From Actinomadura montaniterrae (GTDB lineage Bacteria; Actinomycetota; Actinomycetes; Streptosporangiales; Streptosporangiaceae): a stretch of 64,000 nucleotides of DNA. The stretch covers positions 1 through 64,000 of the forward strand of contig NZ_WBMR01000008.1 in the NCBI RefSeq assembly GCF_008923365.1, given 5' to 3'. The first letter of the stretch is position 1, and every line of letters begins with the position of its first letter. Both the position numbers and the translations under genes were made by a program. Of the stretch, positions 28,070 to 36,439 are shown in pieces. A model generated the notes under the pieces. It had not been told where the DNA came from and made no database searches. It saw only the letters and a list, made by a program, of their open reading frames with translations.

Positions 28070-28489
28070 AAAGTCGGGGTTCGGTGGAGTGGGGTGAGAC
28101 GCTCCGGCCCCACCTCGCCAGGGAGAGATATGCCTTGGCGTGCAAGGTTACCTGCGTTTGCCTCGTACATGACTCCTCCAGGCGTCCGGTGGCCGCCCCG
28201 TGACGCGCCCCAGGGCGCGGCATGGCGAGAGGCCCGCCTTATGCGCGCCTTATGCGTCACCCCATACAAGGGCGGGATTGTAAACGGGACTCCCGAAACA
28301 CATGCCAGGTTGTCCGGGATCGGAAGCTTTCGTCCCTGTGCGCGCCCGTCAGGGCGCAGATCGTCATCGACCGGGCCCGTGTCGGCATATGCGGCGGCTC
28401 GCCCGTGACAGGATGACCTGACCGGCGGCCGCGGCACCATGGGCCGTCCACGCCGGGACACCCCCCGCCGAAGACCGCAGGGAGCCGAC
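28070..28489. other. Divergent intergenic region between mtrA and the MoxR operon
   Basis: 420 bp without a gene. CGCCTTATGCG is tandemly repeated at 28235-28256. GGTTACC near 28145 contains GTAAC, the core of MtrA sites, but only once. The stretch ATTGTAAACGGG near 28275 is the most A/T-rich part and could hold a promoter. The palindrome GCATATGC is near 28386. Both the mtrA promoter and that of the rightward operon must be here. Confidence 0.45.
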
Positions 28490-29617
28490 ATGCCGGGACC
28501 GGACGGCTGGGACGACGACGCGGACGCCGACGTCCCGTTCCGCCCCTTGTCCATCTCGGAGATGCTGGACGGGGCGATCGCCGGCATCCGGCGCCGCCCG
28601 CGCACGGCCCTCGGCACGGCGCTGGCGTTCAGCGCGGTGATCCAGGTGGCGAGTTCCGTCGCCGCGTACTTCTTCATCGGCAACGAGGCCCGCGACGAGG
28701 TCACGCCGGGGCTGCTCCTACGGTCGTTCGGCGCGCAGATGACCCTCGCCGTCATGGGTCTGGTGCTGTCGGCCTACGGGATCCTGGTCCTGTCGGGGCT
28801 GCTCGCGCCGATCCTTGGGCGGGAACTGGTGGGCCTGCCGATCGCCCCCCGGCAGGCGTGGCGGGACGCAAGGCCGCGGCTGGGACGGCTCGCCGCTACG
28901 GCGGCGGTGGTGCTGCTGGTGCCGCTCGCCGCGATGATGGCGCCGATCGTGCCGTTCATCCTCCTGGTGGCGTCGGGTGCGCATCCGGCCCTGGGGGCGG
29001 TGGCGGCGATCGTCGGCTTCCCCGTCGGCATAGGGCTGATGGTGTGGTCGTACATCCTGCTGGTCCTGGCCGTACCTGCCGTGGTGCTGGAGCGTACGAA
29101 CGTCGGTGGCGCGCTTAAACGGGCCCGGGTGCTGTCCAAGGGCCGATGGTTCCGCACATGCGGGACACTGCTGCTGGCGATCCTCATCACGGTGTTCATG
29201 GGGTTCTTCGCCTTGCGCATCCCGTTCCTGGTCATCCAGCTGATCTTCTTCGGGATCGGCTCGGACGGCGGCTCGACGTTGGGCTCGCTCGCGGTCGACA
29301 CCGCGGGCCGGATCATCAGTTGGGCGGTGGTCCTGCCGTTCGACGCCGGGGTCATCGCGCTTCTCTACATGGACCGCCGTATGCGCCGTGAGGGCCTCGA
29401 CCTTGACCTGCGTACGAGGGGACGGTCCGCCGCCGAGCTGGCGGCCGCTTCCGGCCGTGACGAAGGTGGCGGTAGTGGCCCCGGTGGCGAAGGTGGCTCC
29501 GGTGACGGAAACGGCCACGCGGACGACGGCGATAGCGAGGGCTTCATCGACCTGTGGCGGCCCCGCCCTGCAGGCGCCTGGCATGAAACCGGATCGGAAG
29601 CGGGGGCGCGCCGGTGA
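28490..29617 (+). CDS. Multi-pass membrane protein, glycerophosphodiester phosphodiesterase membrane-domain-like
   Basis: A 375-residue membrane protein with about six hydrophobic segments between residues 45 and 300 (for example AVMGLVLSAYGILVLSGLLAPI and TLLLAILITVFMGFFALRIPFLVIQLIF). The N-terminal FRPLSISEMLDGAIAGIRRRPRTAL matches the membrane domain seen beside or fused to GDPD enzymes; there is no catalytic domain here. The C-terminal 75 residues are cytoplasmic and Gly/Asp-rich, with repeated GGSGPGGEGGSGDGNG. ATG 28490 has GGGAG five bases upstream. First gene of a tightly overlapping operon with DUF4129, DUF4350, MoxR and DUF58 proteins. Function unknown. Confidence 0.8.
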   Translation: MPGPDGWDDDADADVPFRPLSISEMLDGAIAGIRRRPRTALGTALAFSAVIQVASSVAAYFFIGNEARDEVTPGLLLRSFGAQMTLAVMGLVLSAYGILVLSGLLAPILGRELVGLPIAPRQAWRDARPRLGRLAATAAVVLLVPLAAMMAPIVPFILLVASGAHPALGAVAAIVGFPVGIGLMVWSYILLVLAVPAVVLERTNVGGALKRARVLSKGRWFRTCGTLLLAILITVFMGFFALRIPFLVIQLIFFGIGSDGGSTLGSLAVDTAGRIISWAVVLPFDAGVIALLYMDRRMRREGLDLDLRTRGRSAAELAAASGRDEGGGSGPGGEGGSGDGNGHADDGDSEGFIDLWRPRPAGAWHETGSEAGARR

Positions 29618-30300
29618 CGCTCGACCCGATCGGCCGCGACGAGGCCCGCGAGATGGCGCGCCGTGAGCTGGACAAGCAGATCTACCAGCGGGACAAGCCG
29701 TCCTGGCTGGAGCGCGTGTGGGACAGATTCTCCGAGTGGCTCCAGAAGCTGTTCAGCCACGCCTCCCATCCGAACGCGCACGGCAGCGGCGGCGGATGGT
29801 TGTCCATAGCCGTCATCGTGGTGATCGCCCTGGTGGCGGTGGGCCTGGTGGTGTGGCTCATGTGGGACCGGCGCAATCCGCGTTCCAGGGAGGACCCGCT
29901 GCTGGAGGACACGCCGTCGACCGCCCTCGACCACCGGGAGGCCGCGGAGCGGCTCGCGGCCGAGGGGCAGTGGGCCGAGGCCATCCGGGAGCGGCTCCGC
30001 GCCATCGCCCGCGATCTGGAGGAGCGGGCTGTACTCGCGCCGCGCCCCGGGCGCACGGCGGACGAGCTGGCGGCGGAGGCGGGCGAGGCGGTGCCCGAGC
30101 TGGCGGACGCGCTGCGCGCCGGCGTGCGGGTCTTCGACGACGTCTGGTACGGCGACCGTCCGGGCACGGCCGAGAGGTACGCGCAGGTCAAGGAGCTTGA
30201 CGAGAGGGTGCGCGCGGCACGTCCGAAGCCGCTGGAGTCCGACGGCCTCACGCCCGCAGGGGTCGGCGCCGACGATCCGGACGGAGGCACGCGATGGTGA
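29614..30300 (+). CDS. DUF4129 membrane protein
   Basis: A 228-residue single-pass protein. The membrane segment (about 62-84, LSIAVIVVIALVAVGLVVWLMW) is followed by the conserved DUF4129 region, with DHREAAERLAAEGQWAEAIRERLRAIARDLEERAVLAPRPGRTADELA and FDDVWYGDRPGTAERYAQVKELD. Related domains end bacterial transglutaminase-like proteins. GTG 29614 overlaps the preceding stop by 4 bp, and the end overlaps DUF4350 by 7 bp. The family is found with MoxR/DUF58 genes across actinobacteria; its action is not known. Confidence 0.85.
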   Translation: MTLDPIGRDEAREMARRELDKQIYQRDKPSWLERVWDRFSEWLQKLFSHASHPNAHGSGGGWLSIAVIVVIALVAVGLVVWLMWDRRNPRSREDPLLEDTPSTALDHREAAERLAAEGQWAEAIRERLRAIARDLEERAVLAPRPGRTADELAAEAGEAVPELADALRAGVRVFDDVWYGDRPGTAERYAQVKELDERVRAARPKPLESDGLTPAGVGADDPDGGTRW

Positions 30301-31517
30301 TGCAGTCGCCTGCGCGCGCACACGAGACGGGCGGCGGAACGAACGGCGGCGGCGCGCGCGGCGAGGCGTCCGCCCGGCAGGTCGCCGGTCGCCGCTGGCG
30401 GTCGGCGCGCGGCGTGGTGGCGGCGCTGCTAGCGATGGCCGTGATCGCGGTCATCCTCGCGGCGCTGCGCCCGTCCGGCTCGCCCGACCGGCTCGACCCG
30501 ACGTCCCCGAAGAGGGACGGCTCGCGCGCGCTCGCGGAGATCCTCAAGCAGCACGGGACGCCCGTAACGGTGGCGAGGCACGCCGCTCAGGCCGTCGACG
30601 CGTCCGGCACCGGCACCGTCATGGTGGTGACGCGCAGCGAGCGGCTCACCCAGGACGACATCGACCGGATGCGGGGCGCGCAAGGGGACCTGCTGCTCGT
30701 CGAGCCGACGGCTCCCGTGCTGGAGGCGCTCGCGCCGGGCGTGGAGATCCAGAACACCAGCTTCGCCAGTACGGCCGACCCCGAGTGCTCCCTGCAGGCC
30801 GCCACGCTGGCGGGCTCGGTGACGTTCGGCCAGTCGCAGACCTACGAAGTGTCCGGCAACGCCGTCTCCTGCTACGAGGTGGACCAAGAGGCCCGCCTAG
30901 CACAGGTGCAGGACGGTCCCAGGACCGTCACCGTGCTGGGCTCCAGCGCACCACTCACCAACCAGCACCTCGCGGAGGAGGGCAACGCGGCGCTGCTGAT
31001 GAACCTCGCCGGGGCGCGCCAGTCCGTGGTGTGGCTGGCGCCCGACATCCCCACCGAGGGCGCCGGCGCGGGGCAGGAGTCGCTGACCGACCTGCTGCCG
31101 TTCGGCGTCAAGCTGTTCTTCCTGGAGCTGATCGTCGCGGTCGCCCTCGTGGCGCTGTGGCGGGGGCGGCGGCTCGGCCCGGTGGTGGCGGAGGCGCTGC
31201 CCGTGGTCGTCCGCTCCGCTGAGACGGTCGAGGGACGCGCGCGCCTGTACCGGGCGAGCCGCGCCCGGGACCGCGCCGCCGGCGCGCTGCGCTCCGGCGC
31301 CCGCGAGCGCCTCGTCCCGCTCCTCGGCCTGCCGCGCAGCAGCGCGCAGGACCCCGCGGCCGCGCAGGAGATCGTCGCGGCCGTGGCCCGCCGGACCGAC
31401 CGCGACGAGGCCTACGTCGGCGCGGCCCTGTACGGTCCCGAACCCGTGGACGACGCCGGGCTGATCGCCCTCACCTCCGTCCTCGACGACCTGGAAAGGC
31501 AGGTACGCCAGTCGTGA
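30294..31517 (+). CDS. DUF4350 membrane protein
   Basis: A 407-residue protein with membrane segments at about 42-60 and 277-297. Between them is an extracellular domain with the DUF4350 pattern (SPKRDGSRALAEILKQHGTPVTVARHA, GDLLLVEPTAPVLEAL), like a GATase-fold pseudo-domain. The C-terminal cytoplasmic part (about 300-407; AEALPVVVRSAETVEGRARLYRASRARDRAAGALRSGARERL) is the usual tail of this family. ATG 30294 lies within the end of the DUF4129 gene; the end overlaps moxR by 4 bp. A structural role in a MoxR-dependent membrane complex is inferred from context. Confidence 0.85.
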   Translation: MVMQSPARAHETGGGTNGGGARGEASARQVAGRRWRSARGVVAALLAMAVIAVILAALRPSGSPDRLDPTSPKRDGSRALAEILKQHGTPVTVARHAAQAVDASGTGTVMVVTRSERLTQDDIDRMRGAQGDLLLVEPTAPVLEALAPGVEIQNTSFASTADPECSLQAATLAGSVTFGQSQTYEVSGNAVSCYEVDQEARLAQVQDGPRTVTVLGSSAPLTNQHLAEEGNAALLMNLAGARQSVVWLAPDIPTEGAGAGQESLTDLLPFGVKLFFLELIVAVALVALWRGRRLGPVVAEALPVVVRSAETVEGRARLYRASRARDRAAGALRSGARERLVPLLGLPRSSAQDPAAAQEIVAAVARRTDRDEAYVGAALYGPEPVDDAGLIALTSVLDDLERQVRQS

Positions 31518-32572
31518 ACCACCCTGTTGACCTCGGGAAGGACGACGTGCCCGGCCCGCTGCCCGGCGACGCGCCGGCCGACACCCCGCCGGGCGCCGCG
31601 GGCGTGTCCGAGGAGATCCGGCGGCAGGCCGAGACGGCCCGCGCGGCGCTCGCGGCCCTGCGCGGCGAGGTGGCCAAGACGGTCGTCGGGCAGGACTCGG
31701 TGGTGACCGGGCTCGTCATCGCGCTGCTGTGCCGCGGCCACGTGCTGCTGGAGGGCGTCCCCGGGACCGCCAAGACGCTGCTCATCAAGACGCTGTCGCG
31801 GGCCCTCGACCTCGACTTCAAGCGCGTCCAGTTCACCCCGGACCTGATGCCGGGCGACGTGACCGGGTCCCTGGTGTACGACAACCGGACCGCGGAGTTC
31901 GAGTTCCGCGAGGGGCCCGTCTTCACCAACCTGCTGCTCGCCGACGAGATCAACCGGACGCCGCCGAAGACGCAGGCGTCGCTGCTGGAGGCGATGGAGG
32001 AGCGGCAGGTCTCGGTGGAGGGTGCGGCCCGTCCCCTGCCGGATCCGTTTGTGGTCTGCGCGACGCAGAACCCGATCGAGTACGAGGGCACGTACCCGCT
32101 GCCGGAGGCGCAGCTCGACCGGTTCCTGGTGAAGCTGACGGTGCCCGTCCCCACGCGGGACGAGGAGATCAGCATGCTGCAGCGGCACGCCGCGGGGTTC
32201 GATCCCCGCGACCTGTCGGAGGTGAAGGCCGTGGCGGGCGCCGCGGAGCTGGCCGCGGGGCGCGCCGCCGTCCGGGCCGTTCACCTGGACCCGAAGGTCG
32301 CCGCGTACGTCGTGGACCTGTGCCGCGCCACGCGCCAGTCCCCGTCGCTCCAGCTCGGCGTCTCCCCGCGCGGCGCCACCGCCCTGCTGGCGACCTCGCG
32401 CGCGTGGGCGTGGCTGTCCGGCCGCGACTACGTGACTCCGGACGACGTGAAGGCGCTGGCCCGCCCGACGCTCCGGCACCGCGTGCAGCTGCGTCCCGAG
32501 GCCGAGCTGGAGGGCGCGACCGCCGACGGGGTGCTGGAGGGCATCCTCGCCCACGTCCCCGCTCCGCGCTGA
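31514..32572 (+). CDS. MoxR-family AAA+ ATPase
   Basis: A 352-residue AAA+ ATPase of the MoxR type, thought to act as a chaperone for assembling membrane or secreted complexes. Walker A is GVPGTAKT at 81-88, Walker B LLADEINR, and sensor 1 CATQNPIEYEGTYPLPEAQLDRF; the lid domain follows. The first 30 residues are a Pro/Asp-rich extension. The GTG start is in a 4-bp overlap with DUF4350, and its TGATG junction with the DUF58 gene overlaps by one base, so the partners are translated together. Confidence 0.94.
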   Translation: MNHPVDLGKDDVPGPLPGDAPADTPPGAAGVSEEIRRQAETARAALAALRGEVAKTVVGQDSVVTGLVIALLCRGHVLLEGVPGTAKTLLIKTLSRALDLDFKRVQFTPDLMPGDVTGSLVYDNRTAEFEFREGPVFTNLLLADEINRTPPKTQASLLEAMEERQVSVEGAARPLPDPFVVCATQNPIEYEGTYPLPEAQLDRFLVKLTVPVPTRDEEISMLQRHAAGFDPRDLSEVKAVAGAAELAAGRAAVRAVHLDPKVAAYVVDLCRATRQSPSLQLGVSPRGATALLATSRAWAWLSGRDYVTPDDVKALARPTLRHRVQLRPEAELEGATADGVLEGILAHVPAPR

Positions 32573-33864
32573 TGGCGCTCACCGGACGCCTGGGGCTGCT
32601 GGCGCTGCTCGGCGCGGTGGCGCCGATCCTGCTGCCGAGCTGGTGGACGCTGCTCGCGCTGTGGGGCGCCCTGCTGCTCGGAGTCTTGGTGGACCTCGCC
32701 TTGGCCGGCAACGTGCGGGCGCTGCGCTTCCACCGGTCGGGCGACACCAACGTCCGCCTCGGCGAGACGGCCCATGTGGCGCTCATCGTGGAGAACCTCG
32801 GCCGCCGCCGGCTCAAGGCGCGGCTGCGGGACGTGTGGCCGCCCAGCGCCGCCGCCGCGCCCCGGACGGTGCACGTGGACGTCCCCGCCGGGGAGCGCCG
32901 CCGCGTCGACATGGCGCTGACGCCGACGAGGCGCGGTGACCGCCGTGCCGTCACCGTCGTGGTGCGGTCGGTGGGACCGCTGGGGCTGGCCGCCCGGCAG
33001 CTGTCGCGGTCCGCGCCGTGGACGGTGCGCGCGCTGCCGGCGTTCCCGTCGCGCCGCCACCTGCCCGCGAAGCTGGCGCGGCTGCGGGAGCTGACCGGCG
33101 CGCACGTCGCGCTCATCCGCGGCCAGGGGACCGAGTTCGACTCGCTGCGCGAGTACGTCGACGGCGACGACGTCCGCTCCATCGACTGGCGGGCCACGGC
33201 GCGGCGCGCGGACGTGGTGGTGCGGACGTGGCGCCCGGAACGCGACCGCCGGATCTACATGGTGCTGGACACGGGCCGCACGTCCGCGGGCCGGGTCGGG
33301 GACATTCCCCGCCTGGACTGCTCTATGGACGCGGCGCTCCTGCTGGGCACGCTGGCGTCCCGGGCCGGGGACCGCGTCGACATGCTGGCCTACGACCGGC
33401 GCGTCCGTACGCGCGTCGAGGGCGCGTCGCGCACCGACCTGCTGCCCGCGATGGTGCACGCGATGGCGCCGCTGGAGCCGGAGCTGCTGGAGTTCGACGC
33501 GGCGGGGATGGTGTCGACGCTGATGGCGCGGGTGCGGCAGCGGTGCCTGGTGGTCCTGCTGACCGAGCTGAACACCGCGGCGATCGAGGAGGGGCTGCTG
33601 CCGCTGCTGCCGCTGCTGACGGCCCGGCACCTCGTCATGGTCGCGGCCGTGTCGGATCCGCGGGTCGGCGAGATGGCCGGCGCGCGCGGCGATCTCGCGG
33701 CGGTGTACGACGCGGCGGCCGCGGAGCGGGCGCGGGCCGAGCGGCGCCGGCTGACCGCCGAGCTCCGCTCGCACGGCGTCGAGGTCGTGGACGCGCCGCC
33801 TCAGGACATCGCTCCGGCGCTCGCGGACGCGTACCTCGCCCTCAAGGCCGCCGGCCGTCTCTGA
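32572..33864 (+). CDS. DUF58 protein, partner of MoxR
   Basis: A 430-residue protein with two hydrophobic segments at the N-terminus (about 5-45), then a beta-rich domain and the DUF58 core. The core motif is LREYVDGDDVRSIDWRATARRADVVVRTWRPERDRRIYMVLDTGRTS, including the von Willebrand A-like metal site region (DTGRTS). DUF58 proteins are nearly always encoded beside MoxR and are the proposed substrates or effectors. ATG 32572 overlaps the moxR stop. It is the last gene of the 28.5-33.9 kb operon and converges on the SpoIIM-like gene across 183 bp containing 20-bp repeats. Confidence 0.92.
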   Translation: MALTGRLGLLALLGAVAPILLPSWWTLLALWGALLLGVLVDLALAGNVRALRFHRSGDTNVRLGETAHVALIVENLGRRRLKARLRDVWPPSAAAAPRTVHVDVPAGERRRVDMALTPTRRGDRRAVTVVVRSVGPLGLAARQLSRSAPWTVRALPAFPSRRHLPAKLARLRELTGAHVALIRGQGTEFDSLREYVDGDDVRSIDWRATARRADVVVRTWRPERDRRIYMVLDTGRTSAGRVGDIPRLDCSMDAALLLGTLASRAGDRVDMLAYDRRVRTRVEGASRTDLLPAMVHAMAPLEPELLEFDAAGMVSTLMARVRQRCLVVLLTELNTAAIEEGLLPLLPLLTARHLVMVAAVSDPRVGEMAGARGDLAAVYDAAAAERARAERRRLTAELRSHGVEVVDAPPQDIAPALADAYLALKAAGRL

Positions 33865-33979
33865 GCGGCTCAGCGGCCCTCTCAGCGGCGCCTGGACGGC
33901 CGCCGGGGGCCGCGGGACACCCGCCCGGACCGGCACCGGCGCCGGTTGACGGCGGTTTCACCTGGTATGACGCGTTCCC

Positions 33980-34058
33980 CTCCGGGGCCGGCCGACGCCT
34001 CCGAGGGCCGCCCGGCGACTCCGAGGGCAGGCCGGCGACTCCGGGGGTCAGCCGGCGA
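33980..34058. repeat. Four ~20-bp tandem repeats at the end of the SpoIIM-like gene
   Basis: Units starting at 33980, 33999, 34019 and 34039 follow the pattern CTCCGAGGGCNGGCCGGCGA with a few substitutions; the first is 19 bp. The fourth copy runs into the last codons of the leftward SpoIIM-like gene (stop at 34048). Confidence 0.85.
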
Positions 34059-35043
34059 CCGGGACGAGATCGGGGCGCAGCTCCGCGTCGCCGGTCTCGC
34101 CCTGCCGGGTGGCGCGGCGGCCCAGCACGATCACGTACCCGAGGAACGCCGTCTCGGCGACGACGCCGATCGCGATCCGCAGCCAGGTGACGTGCACCCA
34201 GCCGGTGACGAAGCCCTCGATCAGCCCGGACACCAGCAGCACGCCGACGAGCCCGATCGCGATGCTGATCGCGGCGCGCCCCTCCTCGGCGAGCGCCTGG
34301 CCGCGGCGGCGCCGCCCCGGGTCCACGACCGTCCAGCCGAGCTTCAGGCCCCCCGCGCACGCGAGGTAGACAGCGGTCAGCTCCAGCAGGCCGTGCGGCA
34401 GGATCAGGCCGAAGAACACGTCGCCCTTGCCGTAGGCGAACATCAGCCCGCCCGTGACGCCGAGGTTGATCTGGTTCATCAGCAACACGTACACGGTGGG
34501 GATGCCCAGCAGGATGCCGAAGATGAGCGCGATCGCCGACACCCACGCGTTGTTGGTCCAGACCTGGAACGCGAACGACGCGGCGGAGTGCTCGGTGTAG
34601 TAGTTCGCGAAGTCGTGCTCGACAAGGTCCCGGATCTCGTTCGGGGTGCCGATGCTCGACTGCACGTGCGGGCTGTGGACGACCCAGATCGCCAGGGCCA
34701 GCGCCAGCAGGTTGCCGAGGACCGCATTGCCCAGCCACCACCACCGCATCCGGTAGGCGGCGGCGGGGAACGACACCGTCACGAACCGCGTGACGTCCCG
34801 CCACATCGGCGCGTGGGCGCCCGCCACGGCGGCCCGGCCGCGCGCCACCAGCGACGACAGCCGCCCCACCAGCTCGGGATCCGGCGAGCTCGACCGGACG
34901 ACCGACAGGTGCGTGGCCGTCCGCTGGTACAGCTCGACCAGCTCGTCGGCCTCCACGCCGGTCAGCCTGCGGCCGCGGTTGATGAGCTGCTCGAGGCGCA
35001 GCCAGTCGGCGTTGTGCGCGGCCACATAGGCGTCGACGTCCAC
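34048..35043 (-). CDS. Stage II sporulation protein M-like membrane protein
   Basis: A 331-residue membrane protein of the SpoIIM family. The N-terminal 100 residues are helical and cytoplasmic (MDVDAYVAAHNADWLRLEQLINRGRRLTGVEADELVELYQRTATHLS). About five membrane segments follow, with FGILLGIPTVYVLLMNQINLGVTGGLM and GLILPHGLLELTAVYLACAGGLKLG as core motifs. In Bacillus SpoIIM works with the SpoIID/P peptidoglycan hydrolases in engulfment. Actinobacterial homologues sit with RDD and MoxR/DUF58 genes, as here, and their role is unknown. Divergent from the RDD gene. Start GTG 35043. Confidence 0.9.
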   Translation of the reverse strand: MDVDAYVAAHNADWLRLEQLINRGRRLTGVEADELVELYQRTATHLSVVRSSSPDPELVGRLSSLVARGRAAVAGAHAPMWRDVTRFVTVSFPAAAYRMRWWWLGNAVLGNLLALALAIWVVHSPHVQSSIGTPNEIRDLVEHDFANYYTEHSAASFAFQVWTNNAWVSAIALIFGILLGIPTVYVLLMNQINLGVTGGLMFAYGKGDVFFGLILPHGLLELTAVYLACAGGLKLGWTVVDPGRRRRGQALAEEGRAAISIAIGLVGVLLVSGLIEGFVTGWVHVTWLRIAIGVVAETAFLGYVIVLGRRATRQGETGDAELRPDLVPVAG

Positions 35044-35113
35044 CCGGGGAGACTAACGCCTGGGCCCGCGAAGGCGGCAAGATGGACCGGCCCCGGCATT
35101 GGAGGATCAGGAC

Positions 35114-36286
35114 ATGGCCGAACTCGTCACCGGCGAGGCCGTCGCGCTCGACATCCGGGTCGCGCGGCTGGCGAGCCGGGGCTGTGCCCTGCTGCTGGAC
35201 CTGCTGTTCCAGCTCATCCTGCTGAACGTCGCCATCTACGTGACGGGCCTGACGGCCCTGGTCGCGGACGAGGCGTGGACCGTCGGACTGTCCCTGGTCG
35301 CCCTCGTCGCCGTGATGGTCGGCTACCCGTGCGCGTTCGAGACCCTCTCGCGAGGGCGGACGCTCGGGAAGATGGCGATGCGGATCCGGGTCGTGGCCGA
35401 CGACGGCGGGCCGATCAGGTTCCGGCAGGCGCTCGTGCGCGCGCTCGCCGGCTTCATCGAGTTCTGGACGCTCTACGGCGCGCCCGCGCTGATCACCTCG
35501 TTCTGCAACCGGCGCGGCAAGCGCCTCGGCGACCTGTTCGCCGGGACGATCGTCATCCAGGAGCGGATCTCGTCGTCCGGCCTCTTCGGCCCGGTCGCCG
35601 TCATGCCCCCGCAGCTGGCGTGGTGGGCGCGGTCGCTGGAGATCTCGATGCTCTCGGACGAGCTGGCGATGACGGCCCGCCAGTACCTGTCGCGGTTCTG
35701 GGAGCTGCTGCCGGAGGTGCGCGACTCCCTGGGGCAGCGCATTGCGGCGCAGGTCGTCGCGGTGGTCAGCCCGCCGCCGCCTCCGGGCGTCCGCCCGGAG
35801 ATCCTGCTGTCCGCCGTCCTGGCAGAGCGCCGCCACCGCGAGGAGTGGCGGCTGGCCCAGCGCAGGGCTCGCCGCCTGCGCCGTGCCGGGCAGGCGGGCT
35901 GGGCGCAGGCTCCTGCTCCTGGCGCCGCCCCTGTTCCCGCCCCGGCGATGGCCATGGCCGGAACAGGCCAGCCTCCCCCGCCCGGGTTGCAGGGGCCTCC
36001 CCCGCCCGGTTGGCAGGGGTTTCCCTCGCCCGGGTGGCAGGGGCCTCCCGCCGGCCCGCCGCCGCGGCCCGCCCCGTACCCGCCGGGCGCTTACCCCACA
36101 GGCCCCTATCCCGCCGGTCCTCATCCGACGGGCTCGTACCCGACCGGCCCGTACCCGACCGGGGGTTACCCGGTCGGTGGCCCTCCAGCAGGGCCCTATG
36201 CGGGCGGCCAGTACGCGCCTGCCCCGTATCCGGTGCAGGGCACGCAGCCCGGCGCATACCCCGGCGGCGGGCAGCCGGGCCGGTAG
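35114..36286 (+). CDS. RDD-family membrane protein with Pro/Gly/Tyr-rich tail
   Basis: A 390-residue protein. The RDD domain (about 10-150) has VARLASRGCALLLDLLFQLILLN, the family arginine/aspartate pair, and three membrane segments, ending in NRRGKRLGDLFAGTIVIQE. A helical cytoplasmic region follows (150-270). The last 120 residues are a low-complexity tail of YPTGP/GYPVGGP-type repeats. ATG 35114 has GGAGG 8 bases upstream. RDD proteins are proposed transporters or ion exchangers; partners are unknown. It pairs divergently with the SpoIIM-like gene, a conserved actinobacterial arrangement. Confidence 0.88.
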   Translation: MAELVTGEAVALDIRVARLASRGCALLLDLLFQLILLNVAIYVTGLTALVADEAWTVGLSLVALVAVMVGYPCAFETLSRGRTLGKMAMRIRVVADDGGPIRFRQALVRALAGFIEFWTLYGAPALITSFCNRRGKRLGDLFAGTIVIQERISSSGLFGPVAVMPPQLAWWARSLEISMLSDELAMTARQYLSRFWELLPEVRDSLGQRIAAQVVAVVSPPPPPGVRPEILLSAVLAERRHREEWRLAQRRARRLRRAGQAGWAQAPAPGAAPVPAPAMAMAGTGQPPPPGLQGPPPPGWQGFPSPGWQGPPAGPPPRPAPYPPGAYPTGPYPAGPHPTGSYPTGPYPTGGYPVGGPPAGPYAGGQYAPAPYPVQGTQPGAYPGGGQPGR

Positions 36287-36439
36287 CCGGACCTTCCGTC
36301 GACGCCTCCCGACCAGCGGCGGGAGCGCCGTGTTGTCATCTACCGCCGTAAGCCGGCGCCGTTGTTGTGCATTTCTCCGACTTCCCGGGGATCTCCTCGC
36401 CTCCTAATATCCGAACAAATTTCACGTTCAGGAGGCGGG

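Noticed and set aside
32198..32216. GGGGTTCGATCCCC resembles a tRNA T-arm
   Set aside because: It lies inside the moxR gene and encodes the expected residues (GFDPRD); no acceptor or anticodon arms flank it.
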